Shown one piece after another: positions 1 to 6,055 of a stretch of 9,407 nt of DNA; positions within the stretch are counted from its first letter, which is position 1; the number at the start of each line of letters is the position of its first letter. Location: positions 1 to 9,407 of the forward strand of contig DJDD01000139.1 in the NCBI GenBank assembly GCA_002430925.1, given 5' to 3'. The position numbers and the translations under genes are program-made. Origin of the DNA: Flavobacteriales bacterium UBA5933 (GTDB taxonomy: Bacteria > Bacteroidota > Bacteroidia > Flavobacteriales > Weeksellaceae). Below the pieces are notes generated by a model. It was not told the DNA's origin and made no database searches. It saw nothing but the letters and a program-made list of their open reading frames with translations.

Positions 1-118
1 TATCCATTACAATCTTTTTTGTTTGATTCTTAAATTTCGTGTTGGTCATTGATGTTCTCGAAATATAATACCATGTCAAAATGTAAACCAAACAAAAAAG
101 GATTTCCATTGCTATCAT
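1..118 (-). repeat. Structured hairpin repeat, copy A (partial at window edge)
   Basis: Read on the minus strand, this begins with the box GCAATGGAAATCC (100-112), then one hairpin arm, a long loop, the other arm, and the box GATTGTAATGGATA, which runs to the edge. The arms are a perfect 12-bp pair (14-25 with 89-100). Beyond a single bulged base (101), three further pairs (11-13 with 102-104) extend the stem. The 63-base loop holds an inner 6-bp stem (34-39 with 59-64) and the decamer TTGGTCATTG (42-51), which recurs in copy C. Copy B shares 17 of 18 bases of the first box. Similar boxed palindromes are, from memory, common between genes in Flavobacteriia, but I cannot name the family. The element probably continues left of base 1. 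Confidence 0.75.
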
Positions 119-242
119 TATTGCATAATTATGGGAAATAAAAAAACTTATATTTTATATAAAATTTCTAATTTATGGTTTCACCTAATTTTATTCTACT
201 TTGTTCTTTTATATTTACAGATATAAATAAATTAATTTAACT

Positions 243-872
243 ATGTTAAAACCAAATCTTAAATTACCAAAAACATTAAGATTTCCAACAGAAAATGAAA
301 TTCCAATGAATTTTTCAGTTTTGGAAAAATTAAAACTTAGTAAAAACTCAAATATAATTCCTGGATTTACATTTCAATTAAAAGATAATAATATAGAGAA
401 TAAAGAATTACATTTTAAATTCTATGCAGAAATAAATATTGATAACCCTAAACTTTGGGATTTAATAATTGCTTTATCTATGACACTTCCTGAAAATTGT
501 GCTTTAATTTTTGGACACATCGATTTCGAAATTAATTATGGGAATTACGAAAACAAATATGCAATTCTAAATTATATAAAAGAATTTGAAACAGAGTTAA
601 CTCAAGATACATTTATGAATTGGGGATTGATTTATCACGATGGAGAAAATTTAATTGAAATTTTTGTTGATGAAAGCAAGTTTTTAAAATACTGGGGAAC
701 TGATGAAGAAAGATTTCGTCAAATAATGAATAATTTTGAATTAAAGGAAAATAAAAATCTTGAATTTATCGACGAATACCCTAAAGTTAGAGAAAGTATT
801 CAGCTTCACTTTCAAAATGTTTTAAATACAAAAGAATTAATTGATAATCTTCAAGAAAAATTCATAGTATAA
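243..872 (+). CDS. Hypothetical protein, 209 residues
   Basis: I do not recognise this protein. It is soluble-looking: no signal peptide, no membrane segment, no cysteine motif, no nucleotide-binding motif. It is rich in Lys, Glu, Asn and Ile, with a central stretch that looks beta-rich (about residues 56-100) and a more helical, charged C-terminal part that includes a WGLIYHDGEN and a KYWGTDEERF segment. The ATG at 243 is the first start after in-frame stops. The leader is A/T-rich with no Shine-Dalgarno sequence, as is usual in Bacteroidota. The gene stands alone: a hairpin repeat lies upstream, an intrinsic terminator 57 bases downstream, and the lut operon follows after a long gap. A hand count over 301-540 gives about 23% GC, against about 33% over 2221-2460 in lutB, so it may be an acquired accessory gene. 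Its size and solitary setting would fit many accessory proteins, for instance an immunity protein, but no motif shows that. Confidence 0.75.
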   Translation: MLKPNLKLPKTLRFPTENEIPMNFSVLEKLKLSKNSNIIPGFTFQLKDNNIENKELHFKFYAEINIDNPKLWDLIIALSMTLPENCALIFGHIDFEINYGNYENKYAILNYIKEFETELTQDTFMNWGLIYHDGENLIEIFVDESKFLKYWGTDEERFRQIMNNFELKENKNLEFIDEYPKVRESIQLHFQNVLNTKELIDNLQEKFIV

Positions 873-928
873 TTTATGTAACATAAACAAAAATTACACA
901 ATACCTCTTTATAAAAAATTGAATTTTC

Positions 929-964
929 AACCTTGCTTAAGATTTTAAGTGAGGTTATTTTTTT
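929..964 (+). terminator. Intrinsic terminator of the hypothetical gene
   Basis: AACCTTGCTTAA (929-940) pairs over 12 positions, two of them G-U, with TTAAGTGAGGTT (945-956) around the tetraloop GATT. One A and then seven T follow (958-964). It lies 57 bases after the stop of the 209-residue gene and makes that gene a single transcription unit, separate from lutABC. Confidence 0.85.
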
Positions 965-1324
965 ATATAACTTCACCAAATCTTTTTAAAAAATATTAGA
1001 TAAATTCTAAATAAGAACAATTAAATAAAAATCAAATTATAGAGAAATAAGTAATATTTTTAATGAAATAAATATATTCTTGTATTTTGATTGATTTTAT
1101 AAATATTATTTAATTGAAAGACAATTTATTCGAAAAATATTAAACATTATATCTTTTTTATTACATTTTTTTCAAAACTACAAATTTATGTATTAACTAT
1201 ATTATTATAAAAAAGGTAGCGTTAAAAAATGTTAAAATCATCTAGTAAAGATACATTCTAAATTAGTAATTAACTGATTTTGAGTGGTATTTTGCCGTAA
1301 ATTTAATATAAATTTTAAAACATA
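965..1324. other. AT-rich intergenic region upstream of lutA
   Basis: This 360-base stretch has no convincing gene, RNA gene or long inverted repeat. It should carry the lut promoter and any operator. The nearest matches to the Bacteroidota -7 box TAnnTTTG are imperfect: TATTTTG at 1288-1294 is one base short, and TGATTTTG at 1275-1282 has a mismatch. Neither has a TTG at the -33 distance, so no promoter is called. Confidence 0.6.
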
Positions 1325-2074
1325 ATGAAAGTTGCACTTTTTGTACCTTGTTATATAGATCTTATATATCCAGAAGTAGCAATCGCTACTTTAGAGTTAT
1401 TAGAAAAATATAATGTGGAAGTAGTTGTTCCATTAAACCAAACATGTTGTGGACAACCAACAGCTAATGAAGGGGATCAAGAAAATTCAGCAAAAATGGA
1501 AAAAATATTCGCTGAAAATTTTCAAGATTTAGATGTAGATTACATCGTTGGTCCTGCTGGTAGCTGTGTAAAACAAGTAAAACAGCATTTTGATGCTATT
1601 CCTCAAACTGATAAAGTGACTGCAATGAGGGCTAAGACAATAGAATTGGTAGAGTTTCTTGTTGATGTTCTTAAGATTAAAGATTTTTCTTCAGTTTCAT
1701 TCCCACATACAATTGCAATACATAATAGCTGTAGTTCTATAAGAGGACTTGGTATCGCTTCTCGTTCCGAATGGATGGAACCTAGATTTAATAAGACAGA
1801 ACAATTATTAGAATCTATAAAAGATATTACAATCAAGCATATTAATAGACCTGATGAATGTTGTGGTTTTGGAGGTACGTTTTGTGTTACAGATGAAGCT
1901 GTAAGTTCTAAAATGGGACAAGATAAAGTGGCTGATTATTTACACAATGGTATTGAGTATGTTATTTCTCCAGATATGTCTTGTTTAATGCATCAAAAAG
2001 GAATCTCTGATAAACAAAAAACACCTCTTAAATTTTTGCATGTAGCTCAAGTTTTAAATAATGGTCCTTTTTAA
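1325..2074 (+). CDS. lutA: LutA, L-lactate oxidation (Fe-S)-binding subunit
   Basis: LutA (LldE/YkgE type) works with LutB and LutC in NAD-independent oxidation of L-lactate to pyruvate in the cytoplasm. The 249-residue length is usual for the family. The sequence shows two cysteine-rich CCG domains in tandem: C9, C41-C42-G43 (in TCCGQPTANEG) and C81 in the first half, then C136, C179-C180-G181 (in ECCGFGGTF) and C220 in the second. These are known in the family to ligand iron-sulfur centres, as in heterodisulfide reductase HdrB and the glycolate oxidase subunit GlcF. The start MKVALFVPCYIDLIYPEVA is the typical LutA N-terminus, which fixes the ATG. lutB follows after 18 bases, so the genes are surely co-transcribed. 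No LutR-like regulator or lactate permease is visible in the window. Confidence 0.95.
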   Translation: MKVALFVPCYIDLIYPEVAIATLELLEKYNVEVVVPLNQTCCGQPTANEGDQENSAKMEKIFAENFQDLDVDYIVGPAGSCVKQVKQHFDAIPQTDKVTAMRAKTIELVEFLVDVLKIKDFSSVSFPHTIAIHNSCSSIRGLGIASRSEWMEPRFNKTEQLLESIKDITIKHINRPDECCGFGGTFCVTDEAVSSKMGQDKVADYLHNGIEYVISPDMSCLMHQKGISDKQKTPLKFLHVAQVLNNGPF

Positions 2075-2092
2075 TTTTAAAATATCTTAGAA

Positions 2093-3478
2093 ATGGGAAA
2101 AGTAAACGTAGAAAAAAACGCGGCTAAGTTCATCAATCAAGATGATATTCACGTAACTGAACATGATAAAAATTTATGGAATGCAAGAACCAAAAGAGAT
2201 ATTGCAGCTTCAAACATTCCAGAATGGGAACAATTAAGAGATTTAGCTTCTGCTATAAAAGAACATTCTCTTACTCATTTAGATCATTACATCGAACAAT
2301 TTGCGACAAATGCAGAGAAAAGAGGTATAAAAGTACATTTTGCTAAAGATGCTGCAGAGCATAATGCGATTGCTTACGAAATATTAAGTAGCCATAATGT
2401 AAAAAGCCTGATTAAAAGTAAATCAATGTTGCAAGAGGAGTGTGAAATGACTCCTTATCTTGAACAAAGAGGAATAAGTGTTTTGGAAACTGATTTAGGG
2501 GAACGTATTCAACAACTTTCGGATCAAATGCCAAGTCACATTGTAATGCCAGCAATACATCAAACAAAAGAAGATGTAGCAAAGCTATTTGCAGAGAAAA
2601 TTGGGACTGATCCAAATAATACTGATGCTGCTTCATTAAACGAAGCAATGCGTAACAATGCTCGTCCAAAATTTTTAGCTGCAGATGCAGGGATGACAGG
2701 AGGTAACTTTGCCATTGCAGAAACAGGAACTTTTGTTGTTTGTACCAATGAAGGAAATGCTGATTTAACAGCTAGTTTACCACCTTTACACATTGCAAGT
2801 ATAGGAATAGAAAAAATATTACCTAAAGTAGAAGATTTAGGTGTTTTTATTCGTCTTTTATCTCGTAGTGCTTTAGGAACTCCAGCAACACAATATACAT
2901 CTCATTTTTCTGGACCAAGAGAAGGTTCAGAAATGCATATTATCCTTACGGATAACGGAAGAAGTGCTCGTTTGGCTTTAGACAAATTTTGGACTTCTTT
3001 AAAATGTATTCGTTGTGGAGCTTGTATGAATACTTGTCCAGTTTACAGAAGAAGTAGTGGATTAGCTTATGGAGCAACTTATTCTGGGCCAATAGGTATT
3101 ATTATTGATCCTACTTTTGATGCTTCAAAATATTCAGAATTGCCATTCCATTCATCTTTATGTGGATCATGTTCAGAGGTTTGTCCAGTTCATATTAATA
3201 TAGCTGAACAAATTATGGATTGGAGAAAAGAAATGATGAAAAATAAAGAGGTAGATTTTAGTCGTCGTATGGCATTTAAAGCTGCAGGAATAATGCTTGG
3301 AAACCCTAAATTATTCAGAGCAGTAGAGAAAGTTGCTTACAATGCAATCAATATTCTTCCAAAATCTATCACAGAAAACAAAACATTAGATCCTTGGGCA
3401 ATTCATAGAGATTTACCAGATGTAAAAAAAGAAACTTTTAGACAGTGGTACATTAAAAACAAAAAAAATGAGCAATAG
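2093..3478 (+). CDS. lutB: LutB, L-lactate oxidation iron-sulfur protein
   Basis: LutB (LldF/YkgF type) is the large electron-transfer subunit of the LutABC lactate-oxidising system. The N-terminal two thirds form a LUD domain, with the signature AETGTFVV around E210-T213. Next comes a two-cluster ferredoxin-like module: C305, C308, C311, C315 (CIRCGACMNTCP) and C357, C360, C364 (CGSCSEVCP), which fits two [4Fe-4S] clusters shared between the two motifs as in relatives. The end (LDPWAIHRDLP and on) is the LutB C-terminal region. The length of 461 residues is normal and no key cysteine is missing. The start GKVNVEKNAAKFI has no competing upstream ATG at a better spacing. Its last 11 bases overlap the start of lutC, which suggests coupled translation. 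Confidence 0.96.
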   Translation: MGKVNVEKNAAKFINQDDIHVTEHDKNLWNARTKRDIAASNIPEWEQLRDLASAIKEHSLTHLDHYIEQFATNAEKRGIKVHFAKDAAEHNAIAYEILSSHNVKSLIKSKSMLQEECEMTPYLEQRGISVLETDLGERIQQLSDQMPSHIVMPAIHQTKEDVAKLFAEKIGTDPNNTDAASLNEAMRNNARPKFLAADAGMTGGNFAIAETGTFVVCTNEGNADLTASLPPLHIASIGIEKILPKVEDLGVFIRLLSRSALGTPATQYTSHFSGPREGSEMHIILTDNGRSARLALDKFWTSLKCIRCGACMNTCPVYRRSSGLAYGATYSGPIGIIIDPTFDASKYSELPFHSSLCGSCSEVCPVHINIAEQIMDWRKEMMKNKEVDFSRRMAFKAAGIMLGNPKLFRAVEKVAYNAINILPKSITENKTLDPWAIHRDLPDVKKETFRQWYIKNKKNEQ

Positions 3479-4058
3479 AGAAGATTTTTTAAAATCTGTA
3501 AGAGATAGTTTAGTTAAAAGAACTAAAACAGAATATCCTGAAGTACCAAAATTTCAAAACCCTGCAATTGATTTAAAAGCAACTTTTATAAAGAACGCTA
3601 ATCTTGCAGCTGTTGATACGTTTGATGTTTCTTCTGTCGAGGAAGCGCAGGAAATAATGAAACAACGATTACCAAACGTAAAAATTACTTGTTCTTCTAC
3701 GGACGAATGGGTAGGTACAAAAGACATTTCTAAAATTTCTCATCCGCGTGATTTGGATGATGTTGATTTAGGAATTGTTCGTGCCGAGTTTGGTATTGCA
3801 GAAATGGGAATGGTTTGGGTAACAGAAAAATCATTGAAAGTTAACGCTATTGGTTTTTTATCTCAGCACATTGCTATTTTACTAGATCCAGATGAAATAA
3901 CAGAAAATATGCATACAGCCTATTCAAAAAAAGGTTTATTTGATGCTAATTATGGTTGTTTTGTTATGGGACCATCAGCTACTGCAGACATTGGTGCTGT
4001 ATTAGTGAGAGGGGCACAGGGAGCGAGGTCTTTAACATTATTTTTCTTGAAAAAATAA
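3468..4058 (+). CDS. lutC: LutC, LUD-domain lactate utilisation protein
   Basis: LutC (LldG/YkgG type) is the third component of the lactate-oxidising LutABC set. The protein is a single LUD domain of 196 residues, typical in size. Family hallmarks are EFGIAEMGMVW (E107-W117, with E112) and GPSATADIG near the C-terminus (G168-G176), followed by a basic Gly-rich stretch, VRGAQGARSL. It has no iron-sulfur motif, as expected. The ATG lies inside the end of lutB (11-base overlap), which places it as the last gene of the operon; a strong intrinsic terminator starts 20 bases after the stop. The precise biochemical role of LutC within the complex is not clear from sequence. Confidence 0.95.
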   Translation: MSNREDFLKSVRDSLVKRTKTEYPEVPKFQNPAIDLKATFIKNANLAAVDTFDVSSVEEAQEIMKQRLPNVKITCSSTDEWVGTKDISKISHPRDLDDVDLGIVRAEFGIAEMGMVWVTEKSLKVNAIGFLSQHIAILLDPDEITENMHTAYSKKGLFDANYGCFVMGPSATADIGAVLVRGAQGARSLTLFFLKK

Positions 4059-4078
4059 TATTTTTTTTATAGTAATTT

Positions 4079-4113
4079 ACCGTCTTATTTATTTTGAATA
4101 AGACGGTTTTTTT
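4079..4113 (+). terminator. Intrinsic terminator of lutABC
   Basis: An 11-bp perfect stem (ACCGTCTTATT, 4079-4089, with AATAAGACGGT, 4097-4107) closes a 7-base loop. A run of seven T (4107-4113) starts at the last base of the stem. It begins 20 bases after the lutC stop. Confidence 0.93.
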
Positions 4114-4230
4114 ATGTAATTCATTCTGTATTTGAAATTAAAATTCATCCATTCGAGTAATTTTTTAGAATAAATAGAAGAGAAATTTTATGTATAAACT
4201 TCATAAATAAAGTGAACTCAAAAAATGCAA

Positions 4231-4336
4231 AATTGATTGCAATGGAAATCCTTTTCTGTTTGGTTGCATTTATAAAATAGTAAAATAACCAAACAGAAAA
4301 GATTGAAATGGAAAGCAAGGTCCGTAGGATTTGCCC
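4231..4336 (+). repeat. Structured hairpin repeat, copy B
   Basis: GATTGCAATGGAAATCC (4235-4251) leads into a perfect 15-bp hairpin (4251-4265 with 4287-4301) with a 21-base loop. GATTGAAATGGAAAGC (4301-4316) follows. A bulged C (4250) separates the main stem from three more pairs (AAT 4247-4249 with ATT 4302-4304). The two flanking boxes are direct repeats of each other (13 of 14 bases: 4235-4248 and 4301-4314). A small second hairpin follows (4315-4334, loop GTA, with G-U pairs). It reads in the same direction as lutC, downstream of the lut terminator. It could be a transcribed RNA element, a nucleoid or protein binding repeat, or a non-autonomous mobile element; the sequence does not decide. 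Confidence 0.8.
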
Positions 4337-4377
4337 TAATTCTAATTATTATTATTCTATCTATGATATTTTTTATT

Positions 4378-4507
4378 GGGCGTTCCCTTCGGTCGGGCTT
4401 TTTCGTTCCCAATCTTTGCTAATTGGTCATTGCATTTCGACTTTCGCTCAATAATCATATATAAATGAATACAATTAGCAAAGGATTTTCACTTCAATCC
4501 CTAACGC
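4378..4507 (-). repeat. Structured hairpin repeat, copy C
   Basis: On the minus strand this opens with GGGATTGAAGTGAAAATCC (about 4483-4501), directly after the hemL terminator. A perfect 12-bp hairpin follows (4414-4425 with 4472-4483) with a 46-base loop containing the decamer seen in copy A (4423-4432 on +). After that comes a tail starting GATTGGGAACG, with a GC-rich segment of Gs and Cs around 4378-4410 in which CGTTCCC occurs twice (4381-4387 and 4404-4410). The arm sequence (CTTTGCTAATTG on +) is unlike that of copies A and B, yet the pairing and the bordering AATCC/GATTG boxes are kept. Copies B and C point towards each other, each following the gene it lies behind. Confidence 0.75.
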
Positions 4508-4544
4508 AAAAAAGTCTGTATTCATCCAAGAATACAGACTTTTT
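4508..4544 (-). terminator. Intrinsic terminator of hemL, probably bidirectional
   Basis: A perfect 15-bp stem (4509-4523 with 4530-4544) has a 6-base loop. Reading on the minus strand, GACTTTTTT gives a run of six T ending at 4508. It begins 19 bases after the hemL stop. On the plus strand the same stem ends in five T, so it could also stop transcription coming from the lut side. Confidence 0.9.
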
Positions 4545-4563
4545 CAACTATGTTTAATATGTA

Positions 4564-5847
4564 TTATCCCTCGAAAGAGCGTACAGCATCTAATGTTTTA
4601 TTGATTTCAGCATCTTTTATAGCATCAGAAGTAAACCATGTTTCATAACCAGATGGAGCAATATAAACTTCATTCGTTAGTAAATGATGAAAGAATTTAT
4701 TGAATCTTTCGTGGTTACAGTTTGTTACATCTGTAAAAGTTCTTATTTCTTGTTGTTCTGTAAAGAAAACAGACATCATAGAACCTAATCGATTCGTATG
4801 AACTGGAATTCCTTTTTCATTGAAAATTTTAGTGATTTCTGTATCTAGGATTTCTGTAGCTTTATCAATACGATTGAATAATTCTCTGTCGTTATCAATA
4901 ATTTTTAACGTTGTTAAACCAGCGCGCATTGCAATAGGATTACCAGACAATGTCCCAGCTTGATAAACAGGACCAAGAGGAGCAAGGTGACTCATAATTT
5001 CTTTGTTTGCAGCAAATGCACCAACAGGAAACCCACCTCCGATAACTTTACCAAATGTTACAATATCAGCTTTGATGTTTAATCGTTCTTGAGCTCCACC
5101 CATTGCTTGGCGAAATCCTGTCATTACTTCATCAAAAATAAGTAATGCTCCATTTGCATCACAAATAGCTCTTAAACCTTCCAAGAATCCTTTGTCTGGA
5201 ACAATACATCCCATGTTACCAGCAATTGGTTCTACAATTATAGCTGCAATTTGGTCTTTGTTTTGCTCAAACAATTCTTTTACTGCGTCTAAGTTATTGT
5301 ATTCAGCTAATAAAGTATCTTTTGCAGTTCCTTGTGTAACACCTGGTGAATTAGGATTACCAAATGTTGCAGCACCTGAACCAGCTTTTATTAAAAAAGA
5401 ATCTGAATGTCCATGGTAACAACCTTCAAATTTTACAATTTTATCTCTGTTTGTATATCCTCTTGCCAAACGAATGGCAGACATACAAGCTTCTGTTCCA
5501 GAATTTACCATTCTTACCATGTCTATGTTTGGAACAACAGAAGTAATTAATTTTGCTATTTCAGTTTCTAACTCAGTTGGTGTCCCAAAAGAGAAACCAT
5601 TTTTCATTTGTTCTACTGTAGCATTCAAAACTCGTGGATCTGTATGCCCAATAATCATTGGTCCCCAAGAATTAATGTAATCTACATAAGCACGACCATC
5701 TTCATCATAAATATAAGCTCCTTCGGCTTTTTTGATGAAAATTGGTGTTCCACCAACAGATTTAAATGCTCTTACAGGAGAGTTTACACCTCCTGGTATA
5801 TATTCTTGTGCATCTTTGAATAATGCACTACTTCTTTGATACAACAT
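4564..5847 (-). CDS. hemL: Glutamate-1-semialdehyde 2,1-aminomutase (HemL)
   Basis: HemL converts glutamate-1-semialdehyde to 5-aminolevulinate, the last step of the C5 route into haem and other tetrapyrroles, using pyridoxal phosphate (a class III aminotransferase fold). The N-terminus carries the family hallmark PGGVNSPVRAF (residues 18-28). The cofactor site is clear: SGTEA (116-120), FDEVMTGFR with D239 expected to contact the pyridine nitrogen, and the Schiff-base lysine K267 in TFGKVIGGGFPVGAF. The length of 427 residues is normal and the protein looks intact. The start MLYQRSS matches flavobacterial homologues as I remember them, so the ATG at 5847 is preferred. The gene is convergent with lutABC and has its own terminator. 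The next gene upstream is on the same strand 207 bases away behind a probable terminator, so hemL is likely monocistronic. Confidence 0.97.
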   Translation of the reverse strand: MLYQRSSALFKDAQEYIPGGVNSPVRAFKSVGGTPIFIKKAEGAYIYDEDGRAYVDYINSWGPMIIGHTDPRVLNATVEQMKNGFSFGTPTELETEIAKLITSVVPNIDMVRMVNSGTEACMSAIRLARGYTNRDKIVKFEGCYHGHSDSFLIKAGSGAATFGNPNSPGVTQGTAKDTLLAEYNNLDAVKELFEQNKDQIAAIIVEPIAGNMGCIVPDKGFLEGLRAICDANGALLIFDEVMTGFRQAMGGAQERLNIKADIVTFGKVIGGGFPVGAFAANKEIMSHLAPLGPVYQAGTLSGNPIAMRAGLTTLKIIDNDRELFNRIDKATEILDTEITKIFNEKGIPVHTNRLGSMMSVFFTEQQEIRTFTDVTNCNHERFNKFFHHLLTNEVYIAPSGYETWFTSDAIKDAEINKTLDAVRSFEG

Positions 5848-5855
5848 AATTTTTA

Positions 5856-5889
5856 CAAAAATAGTTTCACAAATTTACAGAATCAAAAA
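5856..5889 (-). promoter_or_regulatory. Candidate hemL promoter (Bacteroidota type)
   Basis: On the minus strand TTTTTG (5889-5884) is followed after 20 bases by TATTTTTG (5863-5856), an exact match to the known Bacteroidota pattern TTG...TAnnTTTG. It would start transcription only a few bases before the ATG at 5847, giving a nearly leaderless mRNA. A second exact -7 box, TAAATTTG (5877-5870), lies just upstream and would give a leader of about 20 bases, but it lacks a well-spaced TTG. Either may be used. Confidence 0.5.
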
Positions 5890-6026
5890 TGAATTAAGAA
5901 GTAATTTAATGAATTCATAGCTAAAAAGAAATAAAAACAAATTGAAAAATGAATTTTAAACAGATTTTTATGTGCTTGAAAGAATTTAATCTTCCCTATT
6001 TAAAATAAGTTAATCCACCATTGAAC

Positions 6027-6055
6027 AAAAAAATAATAAAATAGGCATTGTGCCT
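6027..6055 (-). terminator. Weak candidate terminator of the nuclease-helicase gene
   Basis: On the minus strand AGGCA (6055-6051), loop CAA and TGCCT (6047-6043) form a 5-bp stem directly at the stop codon, followed by an AT-only stretch with seven T (6033-6027). The stem is short and the T run is offset by about nine bases, so this is a plausible but weak signal. Confidence 0.4.

Noticed and set aside
197..203. TACTTTG as a -7 box for the hypothetical gene
   Set aside because: It is one base short of TAnnTTTG and no TTG lies at the expected upstream spacing.
1603..1836. Antisense frame inside lutA, and similar antisense frames in lutB (2412-2669, 2560-2793) and hemL (5192-5823)
   Set aside because: They overlap strongly supported genes on the opposite strand and show no domain of their own.
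4235..4314. Target-site duplication of an insertion sequence (direct repeats around copy B hairpin)
   Set aside because: The same boxes also occur at the other copies, so they belong to the element rather than to a duplicated target, and there is no transposase.
4385..4403. Possible plus-strand terminator CCCTTCGGTCGGGCTTTTT
   Set aside because: The stem is only three or four pairs, and the segment is the GC-rich tail of repeat copy C. Strong terminators for both genes already lie outside it.
4218..4412. Minus-strand open frame of 64 codons between lutC and hemL
   Set aside because: It lies entirely across the two hairpin repeats, has a low-complexity isoleucine/arginine composition and no family resemblance. 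The repeat structure explains the sequence better.
1..4507. CRISPR-like array from the recurring GATTG...GGAAA boxes
   Set aside because: There are only a few boxes, at irregular distances and in both orientations, enclosing hairpins rather than unique spacers, and no cas gene is present.
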